From assembly GCA_045605365.1 (NCBI GenBank), contig JAZUPV010000080.1, positions 1-5,520 on the forward strand: DNA of 5,520 bases. The letters run 5' to 3'. Below the pieces are notes generated by a model. It searched no databases and was not told the DNA's origin. It saw only the letters and a program-made list of their open reading frames with translations. The position numbers and the translations under genes were made by a program. This document shows, one piece after another, positions 1 through 3,549 of this stretch. The stretch comes from CAKVLS01 sp045605365 (GTDB lineage: Bacteria; Bacillota; Clostridia; Christensenellales; UBA1242). The number at the start of each line of letters is the position of its first letter. The stretch's first letter is position 1.

Positions 1-24
1 CGCTACCAACTGCGCTACACCCCG
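1..24 (-). tRNA. 5' end of a tRNA gene, probably tRNA-Pro (partial)
   Basis: The minus strand reads CGGGGTG-T-A-GCGC-AGTTGGTA-GCG. This fits a 7-base acceptor strand, U8, A9, a D-stem GCGC and a D-loop with the invariant GG, followed by the start of the returning D-stem. The rest of the gene, including the anticodon, lies beyond the left edge. A C at position 1 is typical of bacterial tRNA-Pro and of initiator tRNA, and CGGGGTG matches the acceptor start common in Firmicute tRNA-Pro. The D-loop is one base shorter than I expect for many tRNA-Pro genes, so the identity is an inference. A good promoter directly upstream supports a functional gene. Confidence 0.8.
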
Positions 25-44
25 ATAAACCGATTGACTATTAC

Positions 45-73
45 ATAATACTATAAGCAAAAAATAAAGTCAA
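45..73 (-). promoter_or_regulatory. Sigma-A promoter of the tRNA gene
   Basis: On the minus strand a -35 box TTGACT (73-68) and a -10 box TATTAT (50-45) are separated by exactly 17 bases, both close to the housekeeping consensus. Transcription would start near base 38, leaving a leader of about 14 bases before the mature tRNA 5' end at 24, as expected for a stable-RNA gene. Confidence 0.8.
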
Positions 74-100
74 CACTTTTTTTTATTTTTTTCAAAATAT
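74..100 (-). promoter_or_regulatory. Putative UP element upstream of the tRNA promoter
   Basis: Immediately upstream of the -35 box the minus strand carries two A-rich tracts (minus-strand order AAAAAAA, T, AAAAAAAA, then GTG). This is the location and composition of UP elements, which bind the RNA polymerase alpha C-terminal domain at strong stable-RNA promoters. The whole region is AT-rich, so composition alone could produce the tracts; the position next to a near-consensus promoter is what supports the call. Confidence 0.45.
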
Positions 101-198
101 TTTTAATATTTTTTAAAAAATTTTTTAGGGCGTTTTTTCTACAAAACAACTATTAAAAAGACAATTGTGTTTAAAATCTTTTATTTATGTTTTGATAC

Positions 199-204
199 TA
201 TAAT
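199..204 (+). promoter_or_regulatory. Possible -10 box of the spoIIA operon
   Basis: A perfect TATAAT lies 21 bases before the spoIIAA start codon and would put the transcript start near 211 with a leader of about 15 bases. No convincing -35 box lies 16-18 bases upstream (176-181 reads ATCTTT), and there is no TGn extension. The classical sigma-H pattern (AGGA-type -35, GAAT-type -10) known for spoIIA in Bacillus subtilis is not visible either. The call rests only on the hexamer and its position, in a region where such hexamers arise by chance. Confidence 0.3.
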
Positions 205-225
205 CATATCAAAAGGAGAACAATT

Positions 226-534
226 ATGCAAATAAAACACCGCATTTATAACAAAATTTTGTACGTAATGCTAAGTGGAGAGCTAGACGAACACACCGCC
301 AAGTTCACTACTCTATCTTTAGACACACTTTTTGATAGAGAAGATTATACCCAAGTAATTATTGACCTATCAGAAATGACATTTATGGATAGTACAGGCA
401 TTGGAGTATTAATTGGCAGATACAAAAGACTAAAACAACGCAACATAGCAATATTTATCACTAACCCATCTTATCACGCAGAAAAAATATTTAAATTAAC
501 CGGCTTATACGAAATAATGCCAAAAATTAGTTAA
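226..534 (+). CDS. spoIIAA: SpoIIAA, anti-anti-sigma factor F (STAS domain)
   Basis: This is the anti-sigma F antagonist of the forespore partner switch, a cytoplasmic single-domain STAS protein. Its dephosphorylated form binds SpoIIAB and releases sigma-F; SpoIIAB inactivates it by phosphorylation and the SpoIIE phosphatase reactivates it. The 102 residues span the whole STAS fold, slightly shorter than the 117 residues of the B. subtilis protein because the C-terminal tail is short. The N-terminal SGELDEHTA (about 17-25) and the phosphorylation loop FMDSTGIGVLIGRYK (53-67) closely match SpoIIAA. Ser56 aligns with phosphoserine 58 of B. subtilis and is followed by Thr57 where that protein has Ser59. 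The start is supported by AAGGAG at 213-218. It is the first gene of a three-gene operon with spoIIAB and sigF, which settles its identity over other STAS proteins such as RsbV. Confidence 0.97.
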   Translation: MQIKHRIYNKILYVMLSGELDEHTAKFTTLSLDTLFDREDYTQVIIDLSEMTFMDSTGIGVLIGRYKRLKQRNIAIFITNPSYHAEKIFKLTGLYEIMPKIS

Positions 535-546
535 GGAGACCAAACT

Positions 547-993
547 ATGAAACCTATTAATTATATGGAGATAAAATTTTTATCACATTCTACCAACGAG
601 AGCTTTGCTAGAGCGTGTGTAGCGGCTTTTTGCACACAAATTAACCCTACCATAGACGAAATCAACGATATAAAAACTGCTGTTTCTGAGGCGGTTACAA
701 ACTGCGTCGTACACGCATACCCCAACAAACAAGGAGAAATCACTATACAAGCAACTCTCTACGAAAACTCAATAAATATAAAAATATTAGACAACGGTAT
801 TGGTATTAAAGACATAGAAAAAGCAAAAGAACCATTTTTTACTACAAAACCAGACCAAGAACGTAGCGGTATGGGCTTTACTGTTATGGAGAGTTTTATG
901 GATAACCTAATAGTAACCAATAATAATCGTGGCACATGTGTAGAAATGAACAAAAAGATTGGTATAGAAGAATATCAAAAAATAACTGTTTAG
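547..993 (+). CDS. spoIIAB: SpoIIAB, anti-sigma F factor and serine kinase
   Basis: This GHKL-fold ATP-binding protein has two roles. As an ATP-bound dimer it sequesters sigma-F, and it phosphorylates SpoIIAA on its conserved serine. The length of 148 residues matches the family (146 in B. subtilis). The Bergerat ATP site is complete: N-box SEAVTN (47-52, with Glu48 and Asn52), G1 box DNGIGI (82-87), the ATP-lid residues FFTTKPDQERSG (97-108) and G2 box SGMGF (107-111). NESFAR (17-22) places Arg22 at the position of B. subtilis Arg20, a contact residue for both SpoIIAA and sigma-F. The Shine-Dalgarno AAGGAG (533-538) overlaps the spoIIAA stop codon and is 8 bases from the ATG, favouring this start over the internal ATG at 565. 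The arrangement implies balanced, coupled synthesis with spoIIAA. Confidence 0.98.
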   Translation: MKPINYMEIKFLSHSTNESFARACVAAFCTQINPTIDEINDIKTAVSEAVTNCVVHAYPNKQGEITIQATLYENSINIKILDNGIGIKDIEKAKEPFFTTKPDQERSGMGFTVMESFMDNLIVTNNNRGTCVEMNKKIGIEEYQKITV

Positions 994-1002
994 AGGTGAA
1001 TT

Positions 1003-1731
1003 ATGCTAGACCACGAACAGACTCTAAATTATATAAAACTTGCAAAAAACGGTGACGAACAGGCAAAAAGTATACTTATAGAGCAAAATTCTCCCTTAGT
1101 AAAAAGTATTGTTAAACGATATATAGGCAAAGGCGTAGAATATGACGACCTATATCAGTTAGGTTGTATGGGCTTTATAAAGGCAATTAGCAACTTCGAC
1201 GAGAGTTTTGGGGTAAAATTTTCTACCTATGCAGTACCTATGATCGCTGGAGAAATAAAACGATTTTTAAGAGACGATGGCTCAATAAAAGTCTCCCGTG
1301 CCATAAAAAGCACCTATTATCAAATACAAAAGTATATCGACCAGCAAAAAACTCTAGGTAATCCACCACCTACTATAGAACAGCTTGCAGAACATTTTGA
1401 CATAGAACCCCAAGAAGTTGTTTTTACTCTAGAAGCTTCTCGTATGCCATTATCTATATATGAACAATTTGACAAAGACAGCTCTAACTCTCAAAGTTTA
1501 ATAGATAAAATAACTTGCGAAGACAACCAAGAACAACTGTTAAACAACCTAATACTAAAAGATATTTTGTCCAACCTTAACGAAAAAGACAGAAAAATTA
1601 TAATACTTAGGTATTTTAGAGACAAAACACAGAGCGAAATAGCCCAGCTGCTTAACGTTTCTCAAGTACAAGTCAGCCGATTAGAAAATAAAATATTAGA
1701 AAAAATGAAACATAAGTTTAATTGCAGATAA
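1003..1731 (+). CDS. sigF: RNA polymerase sporulation sigma factor F (SpoIIAC)
   Basis: This is the first compartment-specific sigma factor of sporulation, directing early forespore transcription. Its 242 residues compare with 255 in B. subtilis. Region 2 (about 29-99) includes DDLYQLGCMGFIKAI (48-62) and the core and -10 binding stretch KFSTYAVPMIAGEIKRFLRD (72-91), followed by DGSIKVSR. Region 3 spans roughly 101-150. Region 4 (about 184-235) ends in the helix-turn-helix TQSEIAQLLNVSQVQVSRLE (209-228), almost identical to sigma-F and sigma-G. Position as third gene after spoIIAA and spoIIAB identifies it as sigF rather than sigG. The Shine-Dalgarno AGGTGA (994-999) directly follows the spoIIAB stop codon, suggesting coupled translation. 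No terminator directly follows; the stop codon is one base from the stop of a convergent gene. Confidence 0.97.
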   Translation: MLDHEQTLNYIKLAKNGDEQAKSILIEQNSPLVKSIVKRYIGKGVEYDDLYQLGCMGFIKAISNFDESFGVKFSTYAVPMIAGEIKRFLRDDGSIKVSRAIKSTYYQIQKYIDQQKTLGNPPPTIEQLAEHFDIEPQEVVFTLEASRMPLSIYEQFDKDSSNSQSLIDKITCEDNQEQLLNNLILKDILSNLNEKDRKIIILRYFRDKTQSEIAQLLNVSQVQVSRLENKILEKMKHKFNCR

Positions 1732-1732
1732 T

Positions 1733-1963
1733 CTAATTTTCAATTTCTACATACCACATATCTTTGTACCTGTACAGATATCTTGTTTTATTATTGATAA
1801 CAATCGTATACCTAACATCTGTATAATACACACTACTTGCTATCTTTTTTATTTGAGTTACTTTATCAATAATGTATGGTTTTTGGTCAAAATATAAACA
1901 TTTTGGTGTACAAAGTCCATTTTCGTCAAAGTGTGCATCTATTTCTACTTCTTTTTTTATCAT
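1733..1963 (-). CDS. Small conserved hypothetical protein (76 aa)
   Basis: I cannot assign a function. The sequence resembles a family of short uncharacterised proteins in Clostridia with the pattern V-x-I-D-A-x-F-D-x-x-G near the N terminus, a central I-D-K-V segment, and a C-terminal R-Y-x-Y-x-x-x-x-W-Y-V-E; this resemblance is from memory. The alternation of short hydrophobic runs suggests a small mainly beta soluble domain, with no signal peptide or membrane segment. Two cysteines form C-x3-C (Cys18, Cys22), which by itself does not establish metal binding. There is no recognisable Shine-Dalgarno before the ATG (preceding bases CAACAATTATCT), and no other in-frame start lies between it and the upstream stop codon at 1987-1985. 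The gene follows the terminator of the metG operon on its own strand, so it needs its own promoter, which I cannot identify. It converges on sigF with a single base between the two stop codons. Confidence 0.7.
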   Translation of the reverse strand: MIKKEVEIDAHFDENGLCTPKCLYFDQKPYIIDKVTQIKKIASSVYYTDVRYTIVINNKTRYLYRYKDMWYVEIEN

Positions 1964-1998
1964 AGATAATTGTTGACATATATCTTAATATACATAAC

Positions 1999-2031
1999 AA
2001 AAAAAACACCTTTTTTAACAAGGTGTTTTTT
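1999..2031. terminator. Bidirectional Rho-independent terminator
   Basis: Bases 2001-2012 (AAAAAACACCTT) pair perfectly with 2020-2031 (AAGGTGTTTTTT) around a 7-base loop. Read leftward, the stem core is followed by eight T residues (2006-1999) and lies 19 bases past the stop codon of the reductase gene, so it should end the metG operon transcript. Read rightward, the stem core is followed by six T residues (2026-2031) and it is the first plausible terminator after sigF, so it may also end the spoIIA transcript after that has crossed the 76-codon gene in antisense. The leftward version has the longer T run. Confidence 0.85.
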
Positions 2032-2049
2032 ATCATTAATTGTTAATTA

Positions 2050-2793
2050 TTATAACATCATACCGCCATCTACGACAACAACTGTACCGTTGACATATTC
2101 AGCATCATCACTAACCAAAAAGGCAATAGCCTTTGCAATCTGTTCAGGTTCTGCAAAGTGCCCTTTTAAGATACGTTTACTCTCCATAATCTCCATATCA
2201 GCATCAAAATCTTTGTTCATATCAGTTTTTACCCAACCAGGAGCTATGGCGTTTACATTAACATAAGGTGCATACTCTATAGCCATATTGCGGGTTAAAT
2301 TGTTAAGTGCCGCCTTAGAACAGTCATAATCTGCGCTTGTAGGATAATTGCAGTTGATACCATTGTTAGAAGACACATTGACTATTTTGCCATATTTGTT
2401 ATTTATCATACTTGGTGCAACATATTTAGCTACAAGATAAGGACCTATCAAGTTAGTTGCAAAAGTTTTGTTAAAGTCTTCTACAGTTTTGTCGGCATAT
2501 TCTTTGTCAATCGCAATGCCTGCATTATTAACTAAGACGTCGATATGACCAAAGTCTTTTATAGCTTGTTCTATCATATTTTTAACATCACTTTCGTTAG
2601 AAACATCGGCACAAAAACATTCAACTTTTACCCCAAATTGCTGTCTTAAGTATTCTGCAAGGTCTTCAGCCTTATTTTTAGAATAATGATAATTAACAAC
2701 AATATCATATCCACGGCTAGCAAGTTCTATAGCCGTTGCCTTGCCAATACCACGGCTAGAACCAGTTATAAGTGCTACTTTATTATTCTTCAT
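2050..2793 (-). CDS. Short-chain dehydrogenase/reductase, FabG-like
   Basis: This is an NAD(P)H-dependent classical SDR, closest in overall pattern to 3-oxoacyl-ACP reductase (FabG). The 247 residues match the family length of about 245-250. Visible motifs, numbered from the ATG at 2793, are the cofactor loop TGSSRGIG (10-17), D63 of the CADV segment, NNAG (89-92), the catalytic Asn114, Ser142, and Tyr156-x-x-x-Lys160, then PGWVKTDM (185-192) and the C-terminal VNGTVVVVDGG. Arg14 in the glycine loop and the NYHYSKNKAE stretch after strand 2 are FabG-like and favour NADPH. An ATG five codons upstream (2808) is in frame but lacks a ribosome site, whereas 2793 has AGGAG 7 bases upstream. It is the last gene of the leftward operon and overlaps the kinase gene by 11 bases. 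No other fatty acid synthesis gene is nearby, so the substrate is open. Confidence 0.9.
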   Translation of the reverse strand: MKNNKVALITGSSRGIGKATAIELASRGYDIVVNYHYSKNKAEDLAEYLRQQFGVKVECFCADVSNESDVKNMIEQAIKDFGHIDVLVNNAGIAIDKEYADKTVEDFNKTFATNLIGPYLVAKYVAPSMINNKYGKIVNVSSNNGINCNYPTSADYDCSKAALNNLTRNMAIEYAPYVNVNAIAPGWVKTDMNKDFDADMEIMESKRILKGHFAEPEQIAKAIAFLVSDDAEYVNGTVVVVDGGMML

Positions 2794-3499
2794 CTTCGCT
2801 CTCCTCATTTGTCATATCAAAATAGAATGTATTGCTAACTCTTTTGTATACTTCATCAGCTATCTCTCCTGGAGATTTTATCCTACCGTTTTCGACACAT
2901 TCGATAGTTTCGTATAAATATCTCTTAGCAAGTTTTAGATAGGTATTTTGAGCACATATCAAATGCTCTGGGTTTGCTTCGTGTTGGTCAGCCTTTTCTT
3001 CTCTACCAAGTCTTAATTCAAGAGCTGCTTCATAAGGCATAAACAAGAATATTGTCATATCTGGTCTTGGCAAATCTAAAAAGTCAAACTCCAACTTTTC
3101 AAGCCAAGCTATCATTTCGTTTTGTTCTATTTCGTCTTTTATCTTGCCTGCTTGATGCCCCATATTACTATAGACATATCTATCTAAGATAACATTGACA
3201 CCATTATCTATCTGCTCCATAATTTTTGGCATATTATATTTACGGTCAGCAGCATAGTACAAAGATGCTACTTTTGGGTCTACATTGGCAGCACCTTCAG
3301 GGAAATAACCATCGCAGATATAATCTTTGCCAAGGTATGGTCCGCCTACTATTTGCCCTGTTGGGGTGTCATACATAGGGAATTGCATTCTCACAGTTTT
3401 AAAACCATTGTTATTAAGTGCCTGCATAAGCATTTTTGATTGTGTTTCTTTGCCAGAACAGTCTGTACCTTCTATAACAATAATTTTACCTTTTGCCAT
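2783..3499 (-). CDS. tmk: Thymidylate kinase-like protein, long form
   Basis: This is a P-loop nucleoside monophosphate kinase, predicted to convert dTMP to dTDP with ATP in the cytosol. The 238 residues are longer than the usual 200-215 of bacterial Tmk. The Walker A loop is GTDCSGKET (11-19), with Glu18 where most thymidylate kinases have Ser or Thr. The FPMYDTPTG segment (40-48) falls where the substrate loop is expected. DRY (106-108) with SNMGHQAGK (111-119) is the characteristic thymidylate kinase DRY signature, and RLGREEKADQHE (163-174) is the lid. An additional GKDYICDGYFPEGAANVD stretch (57-74) accounts for part of the extra length. The start has TAGGAG (3516-3511) 11 bases upstream. 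The C terminus is an acidic tail (EESEDEE) that overlaps the reductase ribosome site and start. The substrate could be another deoxynucleotide or deoxynucleoside. Confidence 0.85.
   Translation of the reverse strand: MAKGKIIVIEGTDCSGKETQSKMLMQALNNNGFKTVRMQFPMYDTPTGQIVGGPYLGKDYICDGYFPEGAANVDPKVASLYYAADRKYNMPKIMEQIDNGVNVILDRYVYSNMGHQAGKIKDEIEQNEMIAWLEKLEFDFLDLPRPDMTIFLFMPYEAALELRLGREEKADQHEANPEHLICAQNTYLKLAKRYLYETIECVENGRIKSPGEIADEVYKRVSNTFYFDMTNEESEDEE
2801..2806 (-). promoter_or_regulatory. Ribosome binding site that sets the reductase start
   Basis: GAGGAG on the minus strand ends 7 bases before the ATG at 2793-2791. It lies inside the last codons of the upstream kinase gene, within its acidic tail. 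The alternative ATG at 2808-2806 overlaps this site and is itself preceded by TTGATATGACAA, which has no Shine-Dalgarno. This decides the start in favour of 2793 and points to translational coupling. Confidence 0.8.
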
Positions 3500-3510
3500 G
3501 ATAAATATAT

Positions 3511-3516
3511 CTCCTA
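3511..3516 (-). promoter_or_regulatory. Ribosome binding site of the kinase gene
   Basis: TAGGAG on the minus strand lies 11 bases upstream of the ATG at 3499, somewhat farther than the 7-8 bases seen for the reductase and spoIIA genes. It sits in the 50-base AT-rich gap between the synthetase and kinase genes, which contains no clear promoter or terminator, so the two genes are probably cotranscribed. Confidence 0.7.
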
Positions 3517-3549
3517 TGAATTATATAATAAATTATGTTTATAAAATAT

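Noticed and set aside
169..198. GTTTAA at 169-174 as the -35 of a sigma-B or sigma-F type promoter for spoIIA
   Set aside because: No matching -10 element (GGGTAT type, or GGnnAnAnT type) lies at the required spacing; the nearest partial match is too far downstream.
561..953. Two short minus-strand open frames inside spoIIAB
   Set aside because: They are shadows of a strongly conserved plus-strand gene and have no ribosome sites.
1973..1978. TTGACA on the plus strand, a perfect -35 hexamer
   Set aside because: No -10 box lies 16-18 bases downstream, the terminator follows within 30 bases, and the next gene to the right is on the opposite strand.
1970..2266. Open frame of 98 codons on the plus strand
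   Set aside because: Most of it is antisense to the reductase gene, its first part crosses the terminator hairpin, it has no ribosome site, and its translation resembles no protein family.
2794..2808. Longer reductase start at the ATG at 2808 (five extra residues, MRRAK)
   Set aside because: That ATG overlaps the AGGAG that serves the downstream ATG, has no Shine-Dalgarno of its own, and the extra residues fall before the natural N terminus of the fold.
3520..3525. TATAAT on the minus strand between the synthetase and kinase genes, as a possible kinase promoter
   Set aside because: No -35 box at the right distance (the 17-base position reads TATTTT), and the transcript would start inside the Shine-Dalgarno of the kinase gene. 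It is best explained by AT-rich composition.
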